Below, in pieces: positions 7,130 to 15,157 of a stretch of DNA of 29,831 bases. Origin of the DNA: CAZWVM01 sp964637705. Lineage in GTDB: Bacteria > UBA8481. How positions within the stretch are numbered: the first letter of the stretch is position 1; every line of letters begins with the position of its first letter. The position numbers and the translations under genes were made by a program. The stretch spans positions 1 through 29,831 of the forward strand of contig CAZWVM010000018.1 in assembly GCA_964637705.1 (NCBI GenBank), read 5' to 3'. Under the pieces are notes generated by a model. The model was not told the DNA's origin. It searched no databases and worked only from the letters and a program-made list of their open reading frames with translations.

Positions 7130-7870
7130 GTGCGGCGTAACCATGAACCATCGATTCGGGTCGTCTTCACGGCGTTCATCGTCGCGATCGTCTCGCTTGC
7201 ACTAGCCTGCTCGACGGAACCCGCGCGCATCGACCGTGTCGAGATCATGGATTTCGGCCGCTCCGTCGCGATCGGCGACGGCGGGCGAAGGGCAGCAACC
7301 CTCGAACAGGTCGGGATCATGGTCTCACGTTTTGCCGCCCCGGTCCGGAAGACCGGGCGCGTTCCTCCGCCCCCCGCACCGGGCTTGAGATTTTCGTTCG
7401 GGGAAGGTCCCGTCTTTCTCGAGAAGAAGGTAGCCGAGATGGCGGTTCTCGTTGGACCGCTCGACGCCCCTCGCCCCGGCATCGCGGTCCTGAAATTCCG
7501 GTTCACGGAGAAGCCCGACTGGTACGAAGCGGTCCTGCGGCAGGAGGAGTTCATCGTTCCGCTGGCGGCTGTCGATGCCGTCAACGGAACCCAGCTCGTC
7601 CTCATCAACGGCATGACGCCCTCGCAGTTTGACGCCTGCCGCCGGTCGCTCCACCGCGTCGCCGCCGTCACGGCCGATCCGGTCGAAACGCTCTCCGTCG
7701 AGAGCGTCTCCGACGTGACGTGGCCGAACGCGGCGCTCGGATTCCCAAGGCCCGGCCGCGCCTATGCCGAGGCCGTCGTCCCGGGTCACACGGTCATCGT
7801 GAAACGGCCGGGCGGGAAGACGGTCGAGTGCCATACCTCGGCGACGAACGTTCTCTCCGCCCTGGACTGA
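7130..7870 (+). CDS. Predicted lipoprotein, 246 residues, unknown function
   Basis: The N-terminus has basic residues, a hydrophobic stretch VVFTAFIVAIVSLALA and a lipobox LALAC with Cys27, so this is a signal-peptidase-II lipoprotein. Ser at +2 suits outer-membrane sorting. The rest is a mixed alpha/beta soluble domain with no recognised family. It ends with a beta-rich part containing PGHTVIVKRPGGKTVECH. The GTG start at 7130 has no Shine-Dalgarno and may be read from a leaderless transcript; a nearby ATG at 7143 is out of frame. The 3' end overlaps or abuts the following membrane glycosyltransferase gene, so the pair is probably one operon. Confidence 0.75.
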   Translation: MRRNHEPSIRVVFTAFIVAIVSLALACSTEPARIDRVEIMDFGRSVAIGDGGRRAATLEQVGIMVSRFAAPVRKTGRVPPPPAPGLRFSFGEGPVFLEKKVAEMAVLVGPLDAPRPGIAVLKFRFTEKPDWYEAVLRQEEFIVPLAAVDAVNGTQLVLINGMTPSQFDACRRSLHRVAAVTADPVETLSVESVSDVTWPNAALGFPRPGRAYAEAVVPGHTVIVKRPGGKTVECHTSATNVLSALD

Positions 7871-9735
7871 TCCTGCCCCGCCTCTCCACGCTTCTCATCG
7901 CTTCGTCGGCCCTGTTGCTCTCCGGCATCGCCTTTCCCGCCCTCGTCCGCGACAACGCGCTGCCGGCCGCGTTCGCCGGTCTCTACGTCCTCGCGGCGTG
8001 CGGAGCGGGGCGTGTCGTGGAGCGGAGGTGGGGCCTCCTGCACCTCGAGAACCGCTTCCTCGTCGGGCTCTTCCTCCTATCCGCCTGGAACCAGGGCCTC
8101 GCGCTCCTCGGCGCGCTCGGGGGACCGGCGCTCATCGTCCCCTTGTTCGCATTTCCAGCTCTTCTCCTCTTGAAGGCGCCGGAGAGAAACGAGACCGAGC
8201 CGGTGCCGGCCGTCGAGGAACGCCGTGTCCTGCCGGAGTCGCTCGCGGTCTGCATCGCCTTCGCGGCCCTCGTCCTATCGGCCTTCTTCGCGGGTGCGCC
8301 GCCCGTCTTCGCCGATACGCTCCTCTATCACCTCGGCCTGCCGCGGCAATACCTCTTGCACGGCGGGCTCGCGGCGGACCTGCCCCGCGATCTCGTCCTG
8401 CAGTTCCAGCAGTCGGAGATGGCGCTCCTTCCGCTGGTCTCGCTCGATCCCGGCGGCCGCGCGGCGTCGCTCCTCGGTGTTCCCCTCTTCGCCGCGCTGG
8501 CCGCGAACACGGGCCGGGTCGCGGCGCTGGAGGGAGGCAAGCGGAGCGACTGGCTGGCGGCCGCGGCCGTCCTCACGTCGCCCGTCCTCCTGGCCTTCTG
8601 CGCCTATACGAAGAACGACCTCATGGCGCTCGCGGCGGCGCTCGGCGCGATCGCGGTCGTGCAGGAGGCGCGGAAGTTCGAGCGACCCGCGGCGGGGCGC
8701 TTCGTCGCGGCCGGGTTCCTCGCGGGCGCGGCCCTCGCGGTGAAGCCTTCGATGGCGCTCATCCTCGCTCCCTGGCTTCTGACGGTGCCCTGGATGCTGC
8801 GCGCGCGACTCTTCACCGCGGCGAAATTCGTCCTCGCCGCCGCGTTCTTGCCGGCCTCGTGGGTCATCCGCAACGTCGCGGTCTTCGGATCCCCCTGGAG
8901 CGATAACTACACGATGCAGTCGACGGCGACGATCGCCGCCGGGGGTGCGACTCTGCCGACACGCCTCGCCCATCTCTTCGATTCCTTCCACACGGTCGGG
9001 GCGCTTCTCGACGGGCCGCTTGGTCCGCTCCTCCTCGCTCTCGTTCTCCTCGCGGCCCTTGCGATCCGGGAGCGGCCGGGCCTGCGGCCGCTCCTTCTCG
9101 CGTCGGCGGGAGGATTTTTTCTCTGGGCGTTCATCGGGGGCGACCACCCCCGGTTCCTCCTGCCGGTCATCCTGCCGCTCACCGCCTGCGGGGCATCGAC
9201 CCGGCTCGCGCGGTCGTCGATCGTTTCCGTTCTACTATTGGCCGTGGCTCTGGTCTCGCTTGTCGTGGGCTCGGTCCTCCTCGAGCGGACGACCGGCTAC
9301 CTCGCGCTCCAGTCAGGCCGCGTCACGTCGCGCGATTTTCTTGCGCGCAACCTGGACTCGCTCGGGCTCCAGGAGATCGTATCGACGCGCCTGCCGGAGC
9401 GCGCGGTCATCATGATGGTAGGGGAGCCCCGCGTCTTCCACCTCGGCCGCCGCGCGCGCTTCGACCTGACGTGGCGACCGGAGACGGTCATGACCCTGGC
9501 GCACGAGCATCATGACCCGGCAATCCTCGCGCTCGCATTGAAGCGGTCCGGCGTCACGCACGTTCTTTACAACCCGGCGCTCCTGCGGCAATCCTTCGAG
9601 AGCGGGGCGAAGCCCGCGCCGCCCTGCCCGCGCGACCTTGCGACTTTCATGGCGCTTCTCTCGGACCCCGAGCTGTGCGTGCTCCTGCGGGCCGATCCTA
9701 CAGGGACGGGCGGGGGGCTATTCGCGCTGAGGTGA
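7828..9735 (+). CDS. Polytopic membrane glycosyltransferase-like protein (PMT/ArnT type)
   Basis: About 635 residues with many hydrophobic helices (for example LLIASSALLLSGIAF, LLALVLLAALAI, IVSVLLLAVALVSLVVGSVL), in the pattern of lipid-linked-sugar glycosyltransferases of the GT39/GT83 kind. An extracytoplasmic loop holds FADTLLYHLGLPRQYLLHGG, resembling the acidic first-loop active-site region of these enzymes. A later KPSMALILAPWL helix and a soluble C-terminal domain (VGEPRVFHLGRRARFDLTW) also fit. The start is uncertain: GTG at 7828 gives a short cytosolic lead before helix 1, CTG at 7867 would overlap the upstream stop, and in-frame starts further up give a non-hydrophobic Arg-rich lead that looks untranslated. 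The donor and acceptor cannot be read from sequence. The upstream lipoprotein is probably co-expressed. Confidence 0.7.
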   Translation: MPYLGDERSLRPGLILPRLSTLLIASSALLLSGIAFPALVRDNALPAAFAGLYVLAACGAGRVVERRWGLLHLENRFLVGLFLLSAWNQGLALLGALGGPALIVPLFAFPALLLLKAPERNETEPVPAVEERRVLPESLAVCIAFAALVLSAFFAGAPPVFADTLLYHLGLPRQYLLHGGLAADLPRDLVLQFQQSEMALLPLVSLDPGGRAASLLGVPLFAALAANTGRVAALEGGKRSDWLAAAAVLTSPVLLAFCAYTKNDLMALAAALGAIAVVQEARKFERPAAGRFVAAGFLAGAALAVKPSMALILAPWLLTVPWMLRARLFTAAKFVLAAAFLPASWVIRNVAVFGSPWSDNYTMQSTATIAAGGATLPTRLAHLFDSFHTVGALLDGPLGPLLLALVLLAALAIRERPGLRPLLLASAGGFFLWAFIGGDHPRFLLPVILPLTACGASTRLARSSIVSVLLLAVALVSLVVGSVLLERTTGYLALQSGRVTSRDFLARNLDSLGLQEIVSTRLPERAVIMMVGEPRVFHLGRRARFDLTWRPETVMTLAHEHHDPAILALALKRSGVTHVLYNPALLRQSFESGAKPAPPCPRDLATFMALLSDPELCVLLRADPTGTGGGLFALR

Positions 9736-9770
9736 GAACCGATCGGCCTCTCGCCTCGGGCCGCCGAAGG

Positions 9771-10544
9771 TCAGAAGACCCGCCCGAGTCCGACGATGGC
9801 GCTCCAGCTCGAGGAGTGAGTGACGATCGGGCTCGCGGCGAAACGGTCGCCGAACTTCTCCCAGCCGCCGATGACGCCGAGCCCCCAGGTGCGCGAGAGG
9901 GGAAAACGGGCCGAGAAGCCGAATTCATAGGACGTCTCGTCGCCCGGCGCATACGGCGGGCGGCCGGCGCGAGCCTCGCTCGCGTCGACGCCGGCGAGGT
10001 GGCGCATCAGGTCGTCGCTGTACCAGTTGAGGCCGACCTTCGGCGTCACCGCCCACCAACCGCGGTCGATCTCCCAGGCCACGGCCGCGCCGAGCATGCC
10101 GCCCTCGTGCTCACCAAGGAGATCGTGGCGGCCCTCGATGCGCAATGAGAGAGGCCGGTCGGCGAGCGGCTTGCAACGGAGATCGAGCCCGCCCTCGAGC
10201 GTCGTCCGACGATCGCGCATCCCGGCCAGGGCCGGATCGTCATCCGCCTCGAACGGGCCGAAGCGAGGGGCGAGAAAGGCGTCGAGACGCCAGCGATCGT
10301 CATCGATCGCCCGATAGCCGCCTCGGATGCCTTCGAAGAACCAGCACCCGCGCCGGGCATAAATGAACGGGACGGGGATGATCTTGACGTTCTCGCCGAG
10401 ATACTGGCCCGACGAGACGACCGCGCCGACGCCGAGAATGGTCATCGAACGTGGTTCCTCCCCGACCACAGGCCCGGAAAGAAGCAGGGAAACCGTCACG
10501 GCAATAGCGGCGAGGTGACGGGAGCGGAATAGGTTGGATGTCAC
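9771..10544 (-). CDS. MipA/OmpV-like outer-membrane protein
   Basis: From GTG 10544 the product is about 257 residues, usual for MipA/OmpV. A signal peptide (SRHLAAIAVTVSLLLSG, cut before EEPRS) leads into alternating beta strands with aromatic girdles, including GVGAVVSSGQYLGENVKIIPVPF, YEFGFSARFPL and a final strand ending VGLGRVF. The C-terminal Phe is typical for beta-barrel insertion. The family includes MltA-interacting scaffold proteins in the outer membrane. No good Shine-Dalgarno is visible at this start; a longer frame continues upstream into the preceding gene but is not protein-like there. It follows the SUMF1-like gene by about 120 bases in the same direction and may share its message. 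Confidence 0.75.
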   Translation of the reverse strand: MTSNLFRSRHLAAIAVTVSLLLSGPVVGEEPRSMTILGVGAVVSSGQYLGENVKIIPVPFIYARRGCWFFEGIRGGYRAIDDDRWRLDAFLAPRFGPFEADDDPALAGMRDRRTTLEGGLDLRCKPLADRPLSLRIEGRHDLLGEHEGGMLGAAVAWEIDRGWWAVTPKVGLNWYSDDLMRHLAGVDASEARAGRPPYAPGDETSYEFGFSARFPLSRTWGLGVIGGWEKFGDRFAASPIVTHSSSWSAIVGLGRVF

Positions 10545-10665
10545 GGGCAGGGCGGATTTGAGCCGCAAGGTTCGATGAAATCGACGCGATTTCCGGCAGG
10601 TGACCCTTGAAAGACCCGCCACCCGAAGAGAGGCGCCCGGTATGAGTCTTGCCTGGCCGGCGCGC

Positions 10666-11640
10666 TCATGGAGCCCGCTGGCTTCTGCCGCCACCGACCG
10701 GCGAGAGAGCGGCGCGGAAGCCGATGTCCATCTCACGGTGGTCGAGCGGGTAGCAGTCGCGCTGGGCCACGTGGATGGCGCTCGGTCCGCTGAAGAATCC
10801 GCCGCCGCGATACATCCGGTGTTTGCGCCAGGAATCGCCCATGTCGATGACCGAGGTGATCGCGTCCCACATGCGCCGGTCCCAGCCGTCCTGGCACCAT
10901 TCCGCGACATTGCCGGTCATGTCCAGGGCGCCGCAAGGGCTCGCCCCTTCGGGAAAGCTGCCGACCGGCGCGGAAACGAAGTGGCCGTCGAAGTAATCGG
11001 TGAAACAGGGGATCTCGTTGAAATGGAGAAAGACAAAGCTGTCGGCGACATTGGCGAGGCGCCGGCGCGCCGATGGGTCGTCGCTGCCCCAAGGATGGCG
11101 TCGACGGTCGGTGCCGCGCGCCGCCTTCTCCCATTCCCGTTCGCTGGGCAGGCGCAACCCGGCCCAGCGGCAGAAGGCGTCCGCCTCTTCCCAGCTGACG
11201 TTGGCCACGGGCTGGGAGTCCCGGTCGAGAGAGAGGCCGCGGTATTCGCCGGAACGATGCTCCGGCTTGAAGAGCCGGAACTGGCCGTTGGTCACCTCGG
11301 TCCGTCCGATCCAGAAGGCCGGGAGGTGGATGCTCTCCTCCGGGATCTCGCACTCGTCGAATTCGTCGTCGTTCGCGGGAACGCCCCAGACGAAGGAGCC
11401 GGCCGGGACGAGCAGGAGCTCGTAGCCGGTAGGGTCGTGGCGGATGCGGAGAGGCAGGCCCGAGGCGGGATCGGTGGCCGCGCCGACCGCGGAGAATCCG
11501 GCCGGGACGGACGAACCGGGAGCTTCGGGCTTTTCGGCGTTCACGGGAGAGAGCCCTATGACGAGAAGGAGGGTGAGGAGGGCCCGGCGCCGGCGAAACG
11601 GGTTCAGGAAAAGTGTCTCGGAATGATCATGAGCACTCAT
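10666..11640 (-). CDS. Exported formylglycine-generating-enzyme-like (SUMF1 domain) protein
   Basis: 324 residues with an N-terminal export signal (basic RRRR, then ALLTLLLVIGLSPVNA). It has a full SUMF1/FGE-sulfatase fold: LLVPAGSFVWG, FWIGRTEVTNGQF, VANVSWEEADAFCRWAGLRLPSE (given in two parts: VANVSWEEADAFC, RWAGLRLPSEREW), HPWG, GNVAEWCQDGW, YRGGGFF and GFRAA near the end. In true formylglycine-generating enzymes a Cys pair near the end supplies the catalytic thiols. Here the aligned stretch reads HVAQRDCYPLDH, with Val where the RCAxR cysteine would be, so sulfatase activation is unlikely. Non-catalytic members serve as binding or scaffold modules. It lies between two outer-membrane protein genes, which suggests a periplasmic or envelope role. 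Confidence 0.85.
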   Translation of the reverse strand: MSAHDHSETLFLNPFRRRRALLTLLLVIGLSPVNAEKPEAPGSSVPAGFSAVGAATDPASGLPLRIRHDPTGYELLLVPAGSFVWGVPANDDEFDECEIPEESIHLPAFWIGRTEVTNGQFRLFKPEHRSGEYRGLSLDRDSQPVANVSWEEADAFCRWAGLRLPSEREWEKAARGTDRRRHPWGSDDPSARRRLANVADSFVFLHFNEIPCFTDYFDGHFVSAPVGSFPEGASPCGALDMTGNVAEWCQDGWDRRMWDAITSVIDMGDSWRKHRMYRGGGFFSGPSAIHVAQRDCYPLDHREMDIGFRAALSPVGGGRSQRAP

Positions 11641-11831
11641 GATCCAAAGCTAACTCTCGATTGAAATCCGGACAAGGAAAACAATCTTCAGATGCCCGGC
11701 TTGCCGTCGAGGAGGTCTTGCCCCCTGGCCCCGCGGATGGCAAGTCGCGGCTGGAGAGAGTTGGTCTTCATTGCCGTTTTGAGATCTCGGTGGAGCTTCA
11801 GGACGGCCGGAGGCCGCTGCGTGCTCGTTCG

Positions 11832-12419
11832 TCAAAACCGGTAGAGGCACTCGATCATGTGGAAATCGACTCCAATCGTATGTGGGCCGTGGATGCCGGC
11901 ATCGGAGTAGTGCATGAAGCGGTAGCCGGCGCTGATCTGCCTGAAGAGAGGCGCGCTCGCCCCGAGAGTCAGGGAGAATTGGAGCGGCCCGCCGAAGTCC
12001 TGCTGGGCGAAGCGCTGTCGGGTGATCACGGCCAGCCCGGCGCCCATGTCGACCGAGAAGAGTCCGTCCTCGCTGCCGAAGGAGATGGCGGGCGTGGCGG
12101 AAAGAACGAGCGCGGTCCGGCCCGCTCCCTCGAGAACGCCGGCCCCGGCCAGGATTCTCGAGCTGACGCCGAAACCCGATGACGCAAAGCTCTGCCAGGG
12201 CAGGCGGAAGGTCGCCACGAGATCGTGCCCCCGGAACGACTCCGGCGCCACCTCGCCGAGCACCCGTTTTTCCCCGACGCGCGTCCGCACGCCGACGTTC
12301 ATCAGTTCCAGTTCCGCCGCATGGCCGCGCCGGGACTCCACGAGACAATCGACGAAGATGGCCAGGACCAGCCAGACCGCGATTCGGCATGGCGCCGTCG
12401 TCCGTTCTATCGGCATCAT
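11832..12419 (-). CDS. PagL-like lipid A 3-O-deacylase / acyloxyacyl hydrolase family protein
   Basis: About 195 residues from the ATG pair at 12419/12416. A signal region (IAVWLVLAIFVDCLVESRRGHA) precedes an eight-strand-like beta-barrel pattern ending in Phe (IECLYRF). Near the C-terminus GYRFMHYSDAGIHGPHTIG matches the PagL signature, in which a His-x-Ser pair (HYS) is catalytic and the following NA is here DA. PagL removes a 3-O-linked acyl chain from lipid A in the outer membrane. The catalytic His and Ser are kept, so it may be active. SelO lies upstream with a gap of 86 bases and the SUMF1-like gene is downstream; promoter signals are not obvious. Confidence 0.75.
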   Translation of the reverse strand: MMPIERTTAPCRIAVWLVLAIFVDCLVESRRGHAAELELMNVGVRTRVGEKRVLGEVAPESFRGHDLVATFRLPWQSFASSGFGVSSRILAGAGVLEGAGRTALVLSATPAISFGSEDGLFSVDMGAGLAVITRQRFAQQDFGGPLQFSLTLGASAPLFRQISAGYRFMHYSDAGIHGPHTIGVDFHMIECLYRF

Positions 12420-12505
12420 TACCACGAGTCTATCATTCGGTGTCCGAAGGAAAGAGAACTTCGCGGTTTGTCCGGTCGGATCAGGATTTGAGGCCTCCTC
12501 CCCCG

Positions 12506-13966
12506 TCACGTCCCGCAGAAGGTGCGATAGCCCGTCGCGAACCCGGCGGGCGCCGGATCGCGGTATCGGGCATGAAGCGGATGATCGGCGAAGGGGGAGC
12601 GGAGCGCGGCGAGGAAGTCCTCCCAGGGTTCACGGTCTCCCTTCTCGAAGGCAATGAGAACCGCCTCGACGTGATGGTTGCGCGGGGTGACCCGAGGATT
12701 GGTCGCCGACATGAGATCCCGGCCCGCGGCCGCCCCGCCTTCTTGCCGTGAAAGGCGCGCGTGCCAGCGCGGGATCCAGTCTTCGAGACCTCGGGGCGCC
12801 GGCCCCTTTGCATCATCGAGCGCCGCGGCAAGGTCGAGGAAGGTGTTGGTGTGGTCGAGGTGATGGGCGGTCATGGCCGCGAGCAGTTCCTCGATCAGCC
12901 CTTCGTCCGCCGACTCGTCGCCGACCACGCCCAGTTTCTTTCGCATCCCCGCGATGAAGCTCGCCTGGTAGCGCGGCCGGAATTGCTCGAGCGTCGCCAC
13001 TGCCGCCGCGCGCGCTGACGCCTCGTCGTCGCCGAGAAGCGGCAGGAGCGCGATCGCCAGTCGCTCGAGGTTCCAGAGCGCGATTGCGGGCTGGTTGCCG
13101 TAGGCGTAGCGGCCGTGACGGTCGATCGAGGAGAAGACCGTCTTCGGGTCATGCGCATCCATGAAGGCGCACGGACCGAAGTCGATCGTCTCGCCCGAGA
13201 TCGCCATGTTGTCTGTATTCATGACGCCATGAATGAAACCGACGAGCATCCATCGGGCGATGAGCTCGGCCTGGGCCGCGATCACGGCCTCGAGGAGAGC
13301 GAGGGCGGGGCGGGGAGAATCCGCCGCGGCGGGATAATGGCGTGCGATGGTGTGATCGGCGAGTGCTTCGAGAAGACTAATCTCGCCTGTCGCCGCGGCA
13401 TACTCGAAGGTGCCGACCCGGATATGGCTCGCGGCGACCCGGATCAGGATCGCGCCGGGCTGGGGCCCGGTCGGGCGAAGGACCGTCTCGCCGGTCGCGA
13501 CGACCGAGAGGCTCCGGGTCGTCGGGATGCCGAGCGCGTGCAGCGCCTCGCTCACGAGATACTCCCGGAGCATCGGGCCGAGCGCGGCGCGGCCGTCACC
13601 GTCGCGCGAGAAGGGCGTCCGGCCCGAACCCTTGTATTGCAGGTCGCGCCGCTCTCCCCGCGGATCGATCTGCTCGCCGAGAAGGATTGCGCGGCCGTCG
13701 CCGAGCATGGTGAAGTGGCCGTACTGGTGGCCGGCGTAGGCCTGGGCGAGGGGGCGTGCGCCGGGCGGCAAGGCGTTGCCGGCGAGGACCGCGATTCCAT
13801 CGGGGCTACTTAGCCGATCGGGATCGAGACCGAGATCGCGAGCGAGATCCTCGTTCAGAACCGCGAGTGAAGGGGCGGCGACCGGCACGGGCGCGATCGC
13901 GACGAAGAAGGCCGAGGGCAGGCCGGCGTAGCTGTGATCGAGTTTCCAGCCGCCCGACGAAGTCAT
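12506..13966 (-). CDS. selO: SelO (YdiU) protein adenylyltransferase
   Basis: A pseudokinase-fold enzyme that transfers AMP to protein hydroxyls and is linked to redox stress. From ATG 13966 it is 486 residues, close to the usual 480. Diagnostic stretches are present: YAGHQYGHFTMLGDGRAILL, KGSGRTPFSRDGDGRAALGP, the GIPTTRSLSVVATGE segment, and the catalytic GFIHGVMNTDNMAI with DFGPCAFMD. The C-terminus ends TFCGT, keeping the Cys that replaces selenocysteine in bacterial forms. A longer start at 14050 would add a Ser/Gly-rich lead and overlap the upstream zinc-ribbon gene, so the inner ATG is preferred. It is third in a DUF2177, zinc-ribbon, SelO run on the minus strand. Confidence 0.93.
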   Translation of the reverse strand: MTSSGGWKLDHSYAGLPSAFFVAIAPVPVAAPSLAVLNEDLARDLGLDPDRLSSPDGIAVLAGNALPPGARPLAQAYAGHQYGHFTMLGDGRAILLGEQIDPRGERRDLQYKGSGRTPFSRDGDGRAALGPMLREYLVSEALHALGIPTTRSLSVVATGETVLRPTGPQPGAILIRVAASHIRVGTFEYAAATGEISLLEALADHTIARHYPAAADSPRPALALLEAVIAAQAELIARWMLVGFIHGVMNTDNMAISGETIDFGPCAFMDAHDPKTVFSSIDRHGRYAYGNQPAIALWNLERLAIALLPLLGDDEASARAAAVATLEQFRPRYQASFIAGMRKKLGVVGDESADEGLIEELLAAMTAHHLDHTNTFLDLAAALDDAKGPAPRGLEDWIPRWHARLSRQEGGAAAGRDLMSATNPRVTPRNHHVEAVLIAFEKGDREPWEDFLAALRSPFADHPLHARYRDPAPAGFATGYRTFCGT

Positions 13967-14033
13967 CGGACGGCTTCCCGATCGACTGGATCCGCTATCG
14001 CCGGCGCGATCGAGAGGCCCCGCGGTTCCCGTC

Positions 14034-14687
14034 TCATCCGAAGAGCTCACCGTTCAGGTCGTAGTAGCGGTCTTCTTCGCGGCGAAGCCGGGCATACTCA
14101 TAGGCGCCCGGTCGAAACCGCCGTTCGAAGAGACCGGGGTTGCGATGGCACCAATCCTCGAGTTCCGATGCGCCCGCGAAGGCGCGGACCTCCTCGATGG
14201 TGTAGAGCTCGCCGCGAGCATAGGTGTTCTTGGTGACGACGAAGGATTGCCGCCAGCGAGGCCCCTCGACCGGGCCCGGAACCAGGGTCAAGCCGCGCGT
14301 CTCGAGATCGACCCTGACGCGGGTCCGCCACTCGTAGTCGCAGGACGGGCAGACCAGGTCAGCCTCGGTCTCGACCCATTCGTAGTCGCCGCCCGTGGGA
14401 GGGAGAGCCATCAGTGGCACGGCGCGCGCATTGATGGCACCGAGACAGCGCGGACAGGGGGCGCGAAGAAGCGTCGCGCCCGCGACCTCGGTGAAGGAGA
14501 CGATCTCGCCGCGCTTTGTCGCCAGAGCCCGGGCCCTGAAGACCTCGCCGCAGGCCCCGCAGGCAACAAGGAGCGATTCCTCGCTCTGCGTCCAGCCGTC
14601 GAGCACGCCGATCTCAGGCTCGCGATCGAGGAGCACCTCGGGCACCGAACCCGTGAGGCACGTTGGGCAGACGACGGAGCAGGTCAT
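14034..14687 (-). CDS. Zinc-ribbon protein with four CxxC motifs
   Basis: 217 residues. Four CxxC pairs are visible: CPTC at 8-11, CGAC near 43-46, CPRC near 78-81 and CPSC near 112-115, suitable for two Zn ribbons. The C-terminal half (WRQSFVVTKNTYARGELYTIEEVRAFAG through RREEDRYYDLNGELFG, in separate parts) is mixed alpha/beta with many aromatic and acidic residues. No enzyme motif was found. The gene starts 10 bases after the DUF2177 stop and ends before selO, so the three are probably transcribed together. Zn-dependent binding of nucleic acid or protein is a plain inference from the CxxC pairs. Confidence 0.75.
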   Translation of the reverse strand: MTCSVVCPTCLTGSVPEVLLDREPEIGVLDGWTQSEESLLVACGACGEVFRARALATKRGEIVSFTEVAGATLLRAPCPRCLGAINARAVPLMALPPTGGDYEWVETEADLVCPSCDYEWRTRVRVDLETRGLTLVPGPVEGPRWRQSFVVTKNTYARGELYTIEEVRAFAGASELEDWCHRNPGLFERRFRPGAYEYARLRREEDRYYDLNGELFG

Positions 14688-14697
14688 GCGGCGAGTC

Positions 14698-15126
14698 CTA
14701 CCGCCCCCACCGCGCCATCGCCGCCGCGACCGCGCCGCAGAGGAAGGTGCCCCAGGCCATGTCGACGATGACGACCTCGAGCGGCCAGGAGTGAAAGAGC
14801 GCGTGGTTCGTCAATTCGTAGATCCCGTAGGCGACGAAGCCGAAGAGTGCGCCCCAGGACGCGGCCGCGCGTGAGCCTGGGCGGGCGTTCGTCGCGCCCG
14901 CCGCAACAACCTTGGCGCGCGGCAGGACGAAGAGCTCGATCCCGAGGACGATCAGGATCCAGGTGAGGACGGCCGAGAAGGGCTTGGCCTGCATGACGCC
15001 CTCGACGAGGTTGAGGTGCGGGCCGATCCGGGTCGAGTAGAAGCTCGAGGCGACGGTACCGAGCCAGAGGAAGTCGAGGGCGACGAGCGCGACGATGCCC
15101 AGGCCGATCCGCCGGAGCGGTTTCAT
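14698..15126 (-). CDS. DUF2177-family membrane protein
   Basis: 142 residues with four hydrophobic helices: IGLGIVALVALDFLWLGTVA, AVLTWILIVLGIELFVL, a helix around WGALFGFVAYGIYELTNHAL, and VDMAWGTFLCGAVAAAMA. The pattern and the DFLWLG and YELTNHALF features match DUF2177, whose function is unknown. Its ATG forms an ATGA overlap with the stop of a remnant cfa tail just upstream, which shows that the gene was once translationally coupled to the cfa-like gene now at 29334-29831. Fragments of its first 12-18 codons also remain at the two other junction copies. Confidence 0.88.
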   Translation of the reverse strand: MKPLRRIGLGIVALVALDFLWLGTVASSFYSTRIGPHLNLVEGVMQAKPFSAVLTWILIVLGIELFVLPRAKVVAAGATNARPGSRAAASWGALFGFVAYGIYELTNHALFHSWPLEVVIVDMAWGTFLCGAVAAAMARWGR

Positions 15127-15155
15127 CGCTTCACGAACCGGTAGTGGTTGACGAT
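15074..15155 (-). repeat. Junction copy C: cfa 3' tail remnant plus DUF2177 start
   Basis: Positions 15127-15155 encode the end of a CFA-synthase-like protein (reads IVNHYRFVKR, stop overlapping the DUF2177 ATG), matching FVSHYRFAKR in the longer copies. 15074-15126 is the start of the intact DUF2177 gene. It differs from copies A and B at several bases, as expected of an older copy. The RhuM-Fic stop codon lies 2 bases beyond the end of the homology. Confidence 0.8.
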
Positions 15156-15157
15156 CG

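Noticed and set aside
11804..11816. Short hairpin CGGCC-GGA-GGCCG after the PagL-like gene
   Set aside because: The stem is only 5 bp and no T run follows on the minus strand, so it does not qualify as an intrinsic terminator.
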